Assembly (NCBI GenBank): GCA_936933955.1
Contig: CAKZIN010000038.1
Span: forward strand, 1 to 7,497
DNA length: 7,497 nucleotides
DNA from: an uncultured Sphingopyxis sp.
Lineage (GTDB): Bacteria; Pseudomonadota; Alphaproteobacteria; Sphingomonadales; Sphingomonadaceae
Direction of reading: 5' to 3'
Shown: in pieces, positions 1-6,684 of the stretch
How the letters are laid out: every line of letters begins with the position of its first letter
How positions within the stretch are numbered: the stretch's first letter is position 1
Notes under the pieces: generated by a model
Seen by the model: the letters and a program-made list of their open reading frames with translations, nothing else
What the model was told of the DNA's origin: nothing
The model's database searches: none
Position numbers and translations under genes: made by a program

Positions 1-2094
1 GGGCGCGCGCAGCGACGCGCCCTCCCCCGCCAGCGCCTCAAGCCGCAGCAACAGGCGCGATGCGACCGTCGGCGCCGTGCCGTCGCGCCGCGCGCGGGTG
101 ACGATCACCTCACTCGCGCCGAGTGCAGAGGCGAAATCATGCGCAGCCAGCCCCGCTTGCCGGTCGGTTCCGGGCAGCCCCAGCGTCCGCCGCACGAGCG
201 GCGCCAGCCACGGGTCGGGCTGGTGCGCGGCGGGCCATTGCCCCTCGTTGAGCCCGCCCAAGATGGTCACGTCGGAACGCTGCAGCCGCGCTTCGAGGAG
301 GCCGCGGATCGACAGCCGCGGGTGCCCGCCATAGGGCAGCCGCACGCTCACCGTATCGAGCAGCACTCGCAGCAGATCGCCCAGCTCCGCAACGCGCACC
401 GGGCGGCTGACCGCCCTGCCCTCCGCCAGCAGCGCATCGAGCGTGTCGCCCAGCGCGCGGCCGTCGGCCTGGGCAAAGGCGCCCTCCCCCGCGAGCGCGA
501 GCAGCGCAGTGCGCAGCGCCTCCAGCGCATCGCACAGCGTCAGCCGCTCGTGCGCCGCAAGCGCGCGGTCGAGCTCGGCGAGCGGTGCGGACAGTTCCGG
601 CCACCCCTCCCGCAGCGCGCTACGCACCGCGCCGCTGTCGTCGGTGGCGATCCAGTGGCTGAGCCCGCCAAGCCCCTGCGCCGGACGCGGACCCCTGAGC
701 GCGAGGTCGAGCGCGCGCACCTTGTCGAGCCACGCCAGCCGCTCGTCACCGCTGCGCACCAGCGGATGGGTGAGCAGCGCGATAAGCTCCACCGGCGCGA
801 AATCGCTCGCCGCGGCGCGCGCGATGGCGAGCATCAATTCGCCCGCAGGCAGGCTCGACAGGCTCGCGCCCGCGCTGTCCTCCGCCGCGATCCCCCACCG
901 CTGGAGGTGCTGCGCCACCCGCGCGGCGAGCCCGCGATCGGGGGTCACCAGCGACGCGGTGCGGCCGGGCGTCTCCAGCGCCTCGCGCAGGATCAGCGCG
1001 ATCGTCTGCGCCTCCTCCGCGGCGGTGTCGGCGGTGAGCGTGACGATGCCGTTGGCGTCGATTGCCCGACGCGGAAGTTCCGCCCACTGCGCGGTCCGCT
1101 CGGGCAGCGCGAGGAGGTGATGCGTCAGCGCGACGCGGCTTGGCGGGCCGGGGGAGGCGGCGACGCCATCCCAAGGCTGCAGTTCGCCGCGATGCACCTC
1201 CATGCGTTCGAGCAGCAGCTTCAGATGATATTGCGGATGGATCTCGCGCGGGCGCGCCCCCGGCTGCTCCCCTGCCGCGACCGCCGCCGCCAGCGCCTTG
1301 GGATCGCTGCCAAGCGCGTCCCAATCGTCCTCGCTCAACGCCTGGTCGAGGTGAGGCAGGACCACGAGCCCGCGCGGAGCATCCGCCACCACGCGCTGCA
1401 ACCGCGCGATCGCGGGGGCCGAGGTGGTGATGCCCGCCGCGACGACGAAGTCATGGTCAAGCCCGTGCGTCCGCCACCGCTTCGCGGTGCGATCGAGCGC
1501 CAGGTTGGTGCGCTGCGCCCGGTCGACCAGCCCCTCCGCGCGCAGCCAGTCGCGCCACACTCCTGCGAGCGAGAGGAACTGCCCAAGGCTTTCGTTCCAA
1601 TGCCGCGACAGCCGGTCGTCGAGCTCCGCGGGGTCGAGCTGCGCCAGCGCCGCCTCCTCCACCGCGCATTGGTCGATGGCGCGGGTGAAGGCCTCGGCAA
1701 GCCGCATCAGGTCTGCCGCCGACAGGTGCGGACGCCGCGCGGCGAGCAGGTCCATCACCACCATCCGCCGCCGCCACGGGTCGACCGCCGGCGGCAGCGG
1801 CTCCTCCACCTCCGCATCGAGCGATAGCCGGTCGAACGCCGCGCCTGCGCGGGCGTCGAGGTCGCCGTCGCCGATCGCCAGCAGCCGCGGCAGCAGCAGC
1901 GCCTCCCCGCTCGCGCGGACGAAGGCATCGCGCACCGCCTCCACCGCGCGGGCGTTGGGGAGGAGAATCAGCCCACGCGCAAGGCCGAGCTCCGCATCGC
2001 GAAACCGCCGCAGCACCCCGTCGGCGAGCGCGTCGGCGAACGGCTGGTGCACCGCGATCGTGTAGACCGATGGCGCCCCCGCCCGATTAGCCAT
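1..2094 (-). CDS. addB: AddB, subunit of the AddAB double-strand break repair helicase-nuclease (3' end outside window)
   Basis: AddB works with AddA in the cytoplasm to process double-strand breaks for RecA-dependent repair. The frame is open from the ATG at 2094 to base 1, giving 698 residues. The rest, including the C-terminal RecB-type nuclease domain and its iron-sulfur cysteines, lies outside. The N-terminus has the alphaproteobacterial form: a strand GLILLPN (41-47) where a Walker A motif would sit, followed by LLLPRLLAIGD (67-76). Further on are VTPDRGLA (383-390), the DSAG segment (406-409), RGLLEARL (597-604), ILGGLNEGQWP (611-621), DPWL (627-630), AAHDF (650-654) and VTRARRDGT (665-673), all typical of AddB. 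The Walker A loss is normal for alphaproteobacterial AddB, where AddA is the ATP-driven motor. The start overlaps the murU stop by 8 bases, with only a distant GAGG upstream, so translation is probably coupled. addA is expected next. Confidence 0.93.
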   Translation of the reverse strand, partial: MANRAGAPSVYTIAVHQPFADALADGVLRRFRDAELGLARGLILLPNARAVEAVRDAFVRASGEALLLPRLLAIGDGDLDARAGAAFDRLSLDAEVEEPLPPAVDPWRRRMVVMDLLAARRPHLSAADLMRLAEAFTRAIDQCAVEEAALAQLDPAELDDRLSRHWNESLGQFLSLAGVWRDWLRAEGLVDRAQRTNLALDRTAKRWRTHGLDHDFVVAAGITTSAPAIARLQRVVADAPRGLVVLPHLDQALSEDDWDALGSDPKALAAAVAAGEQPGARPREIHPQYHLKLLLERMEVHRGELQPWDGVAASPGPPSRVALTHHLLALPERTAQWAELPRRAIDANGIVTLTADTAAEEAQTIALILREALETPGRTASLVTPDRGLAARVAQHLQRWGIAAEDSAGASLSSLPAGELMLAIARAAASDFAPVELIALLTHPLVRSGDERLAWLDKVRALDLALRGPRPAQGLGGLSHWIATDDSGAVRSALREGWPELSAPLAELDRALAAHERLTLCDALEALRTALLALAGEGAFAQADGRALGDTLDALLAEGRAVSRPVRVAELGDLLRVLLDTVSVRLPYGGHPRLSIRGLLEARLQRSDVTILGGLNEGQWPAAHQPDPWLAPLVRRTLGLPGTDRQAGLAAHDFASALGASEVIVTRARRDGTAPTVASRLLLRLEALAGEGASLRAP
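2087..2094 (-). other. 8-base overlap ATGGCTAA, murU to addB
   Basis: The addB ATG lies 5 bases before the murU TAA in a different frame. A GAGG lies about 12 bases upstream of the addB ATG, too far to be a good ribosome binding site, so coupling is the likely mode of initiation. Confidence 0.7.
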
Positions 2095-2809
2095 GCGCCA
2101 GCGCCGCCTCGACGATCGGGATCGACGCGGGGCTTCCGACGTCGAACCATTCGCCATCGTGGGCGAGGCCGTAGAGCCGCCCCGCCGCCGCCGCTCGATC
2201 CCACAGGATGTTGGTCGAAAACGGCCCCTCCGGCGCGCCTTCGCACAGTCGCGGGGAGATCAGCTGCACTCCGGTGTAGACGAACGGCGCGATGCGACCC
2301 GGCTTGCGGCGGGACAGGTGCCCGTCGCTGGCGAGGTGAAAGTCGCCCTGACCGCGATGCCCGTTGGCGCGCGCGTGGGGCACCACCAGCAGCAGCGCGT
2401 CCATCGTCGCCGCGTCCCAGCGCGCGGCGAGCCGCTGCACCGCGTTCACCGGGCCGTCGGTCCAGATATTGTCGCTGTTGACGGTGAGGACGGGGTCGCC
2501 CTCCAGCAGCGGCAGCGCCTTGACGAGGCCCCCGCCGGTTTCGAGCAGCTGTGCGCGCTCATCCGATATGTCGATCGCAAACCCGCGCTCGCGCCGCGCG
2601 GTGGCGAGGTGCGCTTCGAGCGCGTCGGCGAGGTAGTGGGCGTTGACGACGACGTGGCGCAGCCCCGCATCCTCGATCCGGTCGAAGGCGTGGTCGATCA
2701 GCGCCTTGCCCGCGACGCGCACCAGCGGCTTGGGTCGCGTCGCGGTGAGCGGGCGCATGCGTTTGCCCAGCCCCGCGGCCAGCACGAAGGCGCTCTCGAT
2801 CGCGGTCAT
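2087..2809 (-). CDS. murU: MurU-like N-acetylmuramate-1-phosphate uridylyltransferase
   Basis: A 240-residue sugar-phosphate nucleotidyltransferase. In the known AmgK/MurU pathway MurU joins MurNAc-1-phosphate to UTP, giving UDP-MurNAc and pyrophosphate, in the cytoplasm. The sequence shows the nucleotide-binding loop LAAGLGKRMRPLT (10-22), the lysine motif RPKPLV (25-30), ETGGGL (90-95), the metal-binding NSDNIW with Asp113, and a C-terminal WFDVGSP (221-227). Length fits the short single-domain MurU/RmlA-like class without the hexapeptide tail of GlmU. The frame extends 53 residues upstream, but that part lies inside amgK. The ATG at 2809 begins right before the signature strand and forms an ATGA overlap with the amgK stop. 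No Shine-Dalgarno is visible, consistent with coupling. The adjacent AmgK-like kinase is the main reason to prefer MurU over a mannose-1-phosphate or glucose-1-phosphate transferase; the exact substrate is inferred. Confidence 0.85.
   Translation of the reverse strand: MTAIESAFVLAAGLGKRMRPLTATRPKPLVRVAGKALIDHAFDRIEDAGLRHVVVNAHYLADALEAHLATARRERGFAIDISDERAQLLETGGGLVKALPLLEGDPVLTVNSDNIWTDGPVNAVQRLAARWDAATMDALLLVVPHARANGHRGQGDFHLASDGHLSRRKPGRIAPFVYTGVQLISPRLCEGAPEGPFSTNILWDRAAAAGRLYGLAHDGEWFDVGSPASIPIVEAALAHG
2806..2809 (-). other. ATGA start/stop overlap, amgK to murU
   Basis: The minus-strand ATGA joins the murU start and the amgK stop. The two enzymes catalyse successive steps, so coupled translation would keep them at similar levels. 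No independent ribosome binding site for murU is visible. Confidence 0.75.
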
Positions 2810-3807
2810 GCGTAGGCGTGCCACGCTTCGGCGCGGGCGTGCGCAGGGACGTGGGCGTCGAACCACGCCTTGAGGGGCCCAAGCGACGGGTGCGCGAGGT
2901 CGCGCTCTACCAGGCCCCACATGCGCGGCTGAAAGCGGCGGTAGCCCTCTTTGCCGTCGCGCTTCCACAGGCGGCAGAACACGCCGAGGATGCGCACGTT
3001 ACGCTGCGCGGCGAGCGCCCAATAGGCGCGCTCGAACGCCTCCCCCGCGCCGGTCGCGGTCATGTAGCGTTGCAGGCTCGTCTGCTCGACCGCAGGGCTG
3101 ACATCGCGCCGCGCGTCCTGCAGCAGCGAGACGAGGTCGTAGGCGGGATGGCCGCACATCGCGTCCTGAAAATCGAGCAGGCCGAAACGCGCAGCGCCGG
3201 TGCGCCCGTCGAGCAGCATGATGTTCTCGGCATGAAAGTCGCGCAGCTCGGTGACCCGCGCGATGCCGTCATTCTCCACCGGCGCCAACACCGCCTCCCA
3301 CGCCGCGCGGTAACCGCTGCGGTCGAGATCGAGGCCGACCGCGGGGGCATACCATTCGGGGAACAGCTCCACCTCCTCGAGCCAATGGTCGAGGTTGTGC
3401 GCCTTCACCCCCGGCGCAGCTGCGGCGCGGTGGAGCTGGACCAGCAGGTCGGTGAGATCGGCGTACAGCGCGCCTTCGCGCTCCGGCGCGACGTCGAGCG
3501 CCTCGCGCAGACGGTCGTCGCCGAAATCCTCGAGCAGCAGCAGTCCGTGGTCGAGATCACGCGCGAGAATCTGCGGTGCCGACAGGCCGACGCCGTGCAG
3601 ATATTCCGCGATGGCGACGAACGGGCGCGGGTCTTCATGCGGCGGGGGCGCGTCCATCAACACCGCGCGGCGATCCCCCTCCACCACCCGGAAGTAGCGG
3701 CGAAAGGATGCGTCCCCGGCGAGCGGCAGAATGTCGGCTCCACCCCATCCTGCAGCATCGAGAAACGCACGCGCCGCGCTGGGCGAGATCATCGGGGGAA
3801 CGGCCAT
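2806..3807 (-). CDS. amgK: AmgK-like anomeric MurNAc/GlcNAc kinase (aminoglycoside phosphotransferase fold)
   Basis: A 333-residue kinase of the aminoglycoside/choline phosphotransferase family. AmgK phosphorylates MurNAc (and GlcNAc) at C1 with ATP, feeding MurU in peptidoglycan recycling. Visible motifs are GDASFRRYFRV (31-41) in the nucleotide-binding N-lobe, LLEDFGD (91-97), the Brenner-type catalytic segment LRDFHAEN (188-195) with Asp190 and Asn195, and LLDFQDA (210-216) with metal-binding Asp212. The usual His two residues before the catalytic Asp is Leu188 here. I chose the ATG at 3807 because GGGAG lies 5 bases upstream; this makes a 19-base overlap with tsaE. A second in-frame ATG at 3792 makes an exact ATGA overlap with the tsaE stop and would give a protein 5 residues shorter. 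The gene overlaps murU by 4 bases. An aminoglycoside resistance role is unlikely given the partner gene. Substrate is inferred from family and neighbour. Confidence 0.86.
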   Translation of the reverse strand: MAVPPMISPSAARAFLDAAGWGGADILPLAGDASFRRYFRVVEGDRRAVLMDAPPPHEDPRPFVAIAEYLHGVGLSAPQILARDLDHGLLLLEDFGDDRLREALDVAPEREGALYADLTDLLVQLHRAAAAPGVKAHNLDHWLEEVELFPEWYAPAVGLDLDRSGYRAAWEAVLAPVENDGIARVTELRDFHAENIMLLDGRTGAARFGLLDFQDAMCGHPAYDLVSLLQDARRDVSPAVEQTSLQRYMTATGAGEAFERAYWALAAQRNVRILGVFCRLWKRDGKEGYRRFQPRMWGLVERDLAHPSLGPLKAWFDAHVPAHARAEAWHAYA

Positions 3808-4241
3808 CGCGGCTCCCAAGCGGGGGGTAGCTGCGCTGTCAAGCGACGCCGCTCCCCCGCGCCCTCGATCTGGAGGCGGAGCATGTCCGCGGGCGCGTAA
3901 CGCCCCCAATGTTCGGGCCATTCCACTAGCAGCGCCGCGTCGGAGCGCGCCTCGTCCAGCGCGAGCTCCAACGTCTCCTCTGCCCGGTCGAGGCGGTAGA
4001 GGTCGACGTGCCACACCGGCAGCCGCAGCGGCGGCGCGTCATAGGGCTGGACGATGGCAAAGCTCGGCGACGGCGCCTCCCCCTCCAGCCCAAGCGCCGC
4101 CAATATCGCGCGTGCCAGCGCCGTCTTGCCCGCGCCAAGCTCGCCGGAGAGGCCGATGACATCGCCGACACGCAATGCGCCCGCAATTTCCCGACCCAGC
4201 CGCGGCAGATCGGCGATGCCGTATTCGAACGCTGCCGTCAT
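3789..4241 (-). CDS. tsaE: TsaE, ATPase of the tRNA t6A37 threonylcarbamoyl transfer complex
   Basis: TsaE (formerly YjeE) is a cytoplasmic P-loop ATPase that cycles the TsaB-TsaD complex, which adds threonylcarbamoyl to adenosine 37 of ANN-decoding tRNAs. The 150-residue length is normal. The Walker A motif GELGAGKT lies at 33-40, followed by SPSF (58-61), HVDLYRL (78-84) with the conserved His, Asp, Tyr and Arg, the helix with LDE (95-97), and LVEWPE (105-110), all diagnostic for the family. The start at 4241 shares an ATGA overlap with the stop of the upstream divL-like gene and has no clear Shine-Dalgarno, so it probably relies on ribosomes ending divL translation. The 3' end overlaps amgK. 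tsaE beside amgK, murU and addB is a recurring alphaproteobacterial arrangement. Confidence 0.95.
   Translation of the reverse strand: MTAAFEYGIADLPRLGREIAGALRVGDVIGLSGELGAGKTALARAILAALGLEGEAPSPSFAIVQPYDAPPLRLPVWHVDLYRLDRAEETLELALDEARSDAALLVEWPEHWGRYAPADMLRLQIEGAGERRRLTAQLPPAWEPRWPFPR
3813..3817 (-). promoter_or_regulatory. Shine-Dalgarno for the amgK-like gene
   Basis: GGGAG on the minus strand, 5 bases before the ATG at 3807 and inside the 3' end of tsaE. It is the only clear ribosome binding site at a start in this unit and decides the amgK start. The alternative ATG at 3792 has only a C-rich stretch upstream. Confidence 0.6.
4238..4241 (-). other. ATGA start/stop overlap, divL-like to tsaE
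   Basis: The minus-strand sequence ATGA contains the tsaE ATG and the TGA stop of the divL-like gene. With no Shine-Dalgarno in front of tsaE, this is the arrangement expected for termination-reinitiation, which would tie TsaE output to translation of the upstream gene. Confidence 0.75.
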
Positions 4242-6553
4242 CGCGGCAGGGTGAGCGCAATCATCGCCCCTTCGTTCGCGACATGATGCGCCTCGAACTG
4301 ACCGCGATGCGCTTCCACCAGCTGGCGCGCGAGCGCGACGCCGATCGCAAGGGTGCCCTCCGGCGCGACGCCCGGCCCGTTGTCCGACAGGACGAGCCGC
4401 GCGGCTTCGCCATCACCTTCGGCATGGACCAGCACCCGGCGCCCGCCCTCCGGCTGCCAGTCGCGGTCGCCGAAGCCTCTCAACGCCGCGGCCAGCAAAT
4501 GGTCGAGCGCCTGCCCCAGGCGCACCACGTCGCCGTCGATCCGCCCGACGCTGGCGCGTATGTCGCGGGTGAAGCTCACGCCCAGTTTCGACGCCTGCGG
4601 CTCGGCGCGGCGGATCGCATCGCGCACCAGTTCCGCCAGCGCGATGGGCCTCGTCTCGAACGGCATGTGCCCTGCCTCGCTCTGCGCAAGGTCGAGCACG
4701 GTGCCGATCTGATGCCCCAGCGCGTCGGTCGATTCGATGATCGCGCGGACGTAGTTCTGCGCCGCTTCCGGCAGTTCCCCCGCGAACCCGCCCGCCAGCA
4801 TCTCCGCATAGCCACCGATCGAGGTGAGCGGCGTGCGGAGTTCGTAGCTGACGCGGCTCAAGAAGTCCGACTTCACCTTGTCCGCCGCCTCCAGCGCCTC
4901 CGCCCGCTCGCGCAGCGCGGTTTCGATGCGGCGGCTGTCGGTGACGTCGATCAGCGTCAGCAGCGCATTGCCATCGGGCAGCGGGATGGCGGAGAAATCG
5001 AACTGGCGCTGATCGCTCAGCAACACTCGGCCCGAGCGGTGCTGCCGGTCGGCGGTCGCCCCCACCACCATCTGCCGCACCACCGCCGCCTGACGCGGGT
5101 CGGCGAGTTGCTGCCCCGCCCGCTCGAGCAGCGCATCGAGCCGGGGCGAGGCGGCGAGATATTCCTCGTTGAGGTTCCACAATCGGCGAAAGCGCTGGTT
5201 CCACAGGTGCAGCCGCCCGTCGGGCGCGAACACCGCGACCGCCTCGAACAGATTGTCGAAGGTCGCATTGCGCACGCGCACCAGCGTGTCGCGCGCGGAA
5301 GCGAGCCGCGTCTGTTCGGTGCGGTCTTCGAACAGGAGCAGGAGCCCGCCGTCCGCGCTGGGGTGCGCGACCGCGCGCAGGTGCGTACCGTCGCGCAGGT
5401 GCCAGCTTTCGTCCTGGGAGGTGCGCAGCGCGAACCAGCCGCGCCGCTCCGCCCGCCAGCTCGGAAAATCGCGAACTTCAGGCGCGCGCCCGGCATCGCG
5501 CATGCGGTCGAGCACGCGTTCGAACGCCGGCGCTGTCTGCGCCCAGGTTTCGTCGAGCAGGAACAGCCGGAGGAACGGGCGATTCCAGAAGATGAGGCTT
5601 CGGTCAGGCCCGAACTCCGCCACCGCCGAGGACAGCTGGTCGAGCATGCTCCGCCGCGCATCGACCGCGCGCGCGATCTCCGCCTGCGCTTCGTCGAGCG
5701 CGTGGCGGTCGATCGCGTAGCCCGCAACGCCGACCCCCGGCACCGCGACGTCGACCACCTCGTGCATGCGCCGGTCGCCGCCGATGGTCACGGGGACGTT
5801 GCGCTTGAGCGGCGCGCCCTGCCCCGCCGCCTGCAACGCCGCATCGCGAGCGGAGACGCCGCGCACGGGCTCCACCAGCTCGACCTGCCGCGCGACCGCG
5901 CTGTCCGCGTCGCGCGCCTCGCTCGCCTCGACATAGGCGCGGTTGACCAGCGCGAGCGCGCCGTCCTCCTGGCGGAACCACATCGGAAAGGGCGCCGCCT
6001 CGATCACCGCGGAGAGCGCGTCGAACGCCTCGATCGCGTCCTCACGTTCGCGGGTGAGCCGGTGTTCGCGCGCGGCCTGCTCGCTCGCATCGTTGACCCA
6101 CAGCAGCGCAGATCCGCTCGCCCCCAGAGCCTCGGGAGCGGGCGCGCCGCTGATCCCGATCGCGCGGCGCCTGTCGCGCCCGGTCAGCGTCAGCCGGAAC
6201 GCCTTGCCCGTGCGTTGCGCCTGCACCACCTGCTCGGCGAGCCGCGCGTAGCTTTTCTCATCGATCCCGCCGTCGCCCGCCGCGCCGAGCCCGTCGATCG
6301 TATCCGGCAGACGGTCGAGCCCGAACAGCGGCGCGACTCCGCCCGGCCCCTCGAGCCGACCATCGGCGCGCACGATCAGCGGTAAGGCGGGGGCGAGGTC
6401 GACCAGCGCCGCCAGCTGCTCCGCTCGCCGCGTGACGAAGCCCGCGCGGCGTTGCTGCGACAGCCCTCGCGCCATCGCCCAGCCTGCCGCGACCGTCCAC
6501 AGCGCCAGCACCGCGCCCGCCACCAGCAGCGTCGTCGAATCGAGAAGGTTCAT
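4238..6553 (-). CDS. divL: DivL-like multi-PAS histidine kinase homologue with Tyr in place of the H-box His
   Basis: A 771-residue inner-membrane protein, near the length of Caulobacter DivL. One hydrophobic segment (about 8-29) anchors it, with the rest cytoplasmic. Four PAS or PAS-like regions follow, at about 45-155, 176-285, 303-415 and 430-540. After a short helix comes a HisKA-type dimerisation region (about 556-625) and a HATPase-like domain (about 672-771). The H-box reads SYELRTPL (569-576): Tyr570 replaces the phospho-acceptor His, the hallmark of DivL. In the ATPase domain the N-box Asn is Ala689 and the G1 motif DNGPGV (724-729) is kept, but only about ten residues separate it from a degenerate G2 (AIGVALA, 736-742), so the ATP lid is missing. 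In Caulobacter DivL binds DivK~P and tunes CckA, hence CtrA; the same role here is inferred. It appears to be the first gene of the five-gene unit. No good Shine-Dalgarno precedes the ATG. It could instead be a diverged PAS kinase of another pathway. Confidence 0.85.
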   Translation of the reverse strand: MNLLDSTTLLVAGAVLALWTVAAGWAMARGLSQQRRAGFVTRRAEQLAALVDLAPALPLIVRADGRLEGPGGVAPLFGLDRLPDTIDGLGAAGDGGIDEKSYARLAEQVVQAQRTGKAFRLTLTGRDRRRAIGISGAPAPEALGASGSALLWVNDASEQAAREHRLTREREDAIEAFDALSAVIEAAPFPMWFRQEDGALALVNRAYVEASEARDADSAVARQVELVEPVRGVSARDAALQAAGQGAPLKRNVPVTIGGDRRMHEVVDVAVPGVGVAGYAIDRHALDEAQAEIARAVDARRSMLDQLSSAVAEFGPDRSLIFWNRPFLRLFLLDETWAQTAPAFERVLDRMRDAGRAPEVRDFPSWRAERRGWFALRTSQDESWHLRDGTHLRAVAHPSADGGLLLLFEDRTEQTRLASARDTLVRVRNATFDNLFEAVAVFAPDGRLHLWNQRFRRLWNLNEEYLAASPRLDALLERAGQQLADPRQAAVVRQMVVGATADRQHRSGRVLLSDQRQFDFSAIPLPDGNALLTLIDVTDSRRIETALRERAEALEAADKVKSDFLSRVSYELRTPLTSIGGYAEMLAGGFAGELPEAAQNYVRAIIESTDALGHQIGTVLDLAQSEAGHMPFETRPIALAELVRDAIRRAEPQASKLGVSFTRDIRASVGRIDGDVVRLGQALDHLLAAALRGFGDRDWQPEGGRRVLVHAEGDGEAARLVLSDNGPGVAPEGTLAIGVALARQLVEAHRGQFEAHHVANEGAMIALTLPR

Positions 6554-6684
6554 GGCGTTCAGGAACGAAGGATCGGGGGAATGGCGTCGGCGCGTCGCAT
6601 CACCCGCGCCTGTTAGCGCGTCGCGCGCACGCGGGATAGGCCGCGCACTTGACCGGTGAGCGCAGCGCAGCCACCCCTCGGCCC
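6554..6684. promoter_or_regulatory. Divergent intergenic region, presumed promoters for the divL-led unit and the protease
   Basis: This is the only non-coding stretch in the window and must hold the start signals for both directions unless the unit is transcribed from elsewhere. On the plus strand TTGACC (6649-6654) resembles a -35 box, but I see no matching -10 box before the protease ATG. On the minus strand GCTAAC (plus-strand 6612-6617) resembles part of the Caulobacter-type -10 GCTANAWC, but no -35 is evident. No TTAA-N7-TTAA CtrA box is visible. Promoter assignment is a weak inference from position. Confidence 0.35.
6559..6600 (-). other. Possible 13-codon leader ORF before the divL-like gene
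   Basis: A minus-strand ATG at 6600 opens a 13-codon frame (MRRADAIPPILRS) that stops with TGA 5 bases before the ATG of the divL-like gene, in another frame. The larger gene has no clear Shine-Dalgarno, so a short upstream frame could deliver ribosomes to it. The leader itself also lacks a strong ribosome binding site, and such short frames are common by chance. Confidence 0.15.

Noticed and set aside
139..1827. 562-codon open frame on the plus strand opposite addB
   Set aside because: Low-complexity Arg/Gln-rich translation typical of an antisense frame in high-GC DNA. The minus strand encodes the AddB signature motifs throughout.
2810..2968. 53-residue N-terminal extension of the murU-like frame
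   Set aside because: It lies wholly inside the 3' end of the amgK-like gene, is Arg/Pro-rich, and the conserved nucleotidyltransferase core begins right after the ATG at 2809.
2806..3807. Aminoglycoside resistance gene
   Set aside because: The fold is shared, but the overlapping MurU-like partner and the lack of any mobile context favour the AmgK wall-recycling role.
2818..3900. 360-codon plus-strand frame opposite the amgK-like gene
   Set aside because: Same antisense effect; no domain-like pattern, and it spans the overlap of two well supported minus-strand genes.
3808..4014. 69-residue N-terminal extension of the amgK-like frame
   Set aside because: It overlaps tsaE coding sequence and is Arg/Gly-rich. 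The ATG at 3807 has a good ribosome binding site and fits the family length.
4238..4500. Frameshift or deletion error explaining the missing ATP lid
   Set aside because: G1, the remnant of G2 and the final helix and strand are all in one frame to the natural stop, so a sequencing frameshift is not needed. An in-frame deletion in this strain cannot be excluded.
4175..6385. 736-codon open frame on the plus strand opposite the divL-like gene
   Set aside because: Antisense shadow of a GC-rich gene. The product is Arg-, Gln- and His-rich without recognisable domains, while the opposite strand shows a clear TM segment, PAS, HisKA and HATPase motifs.
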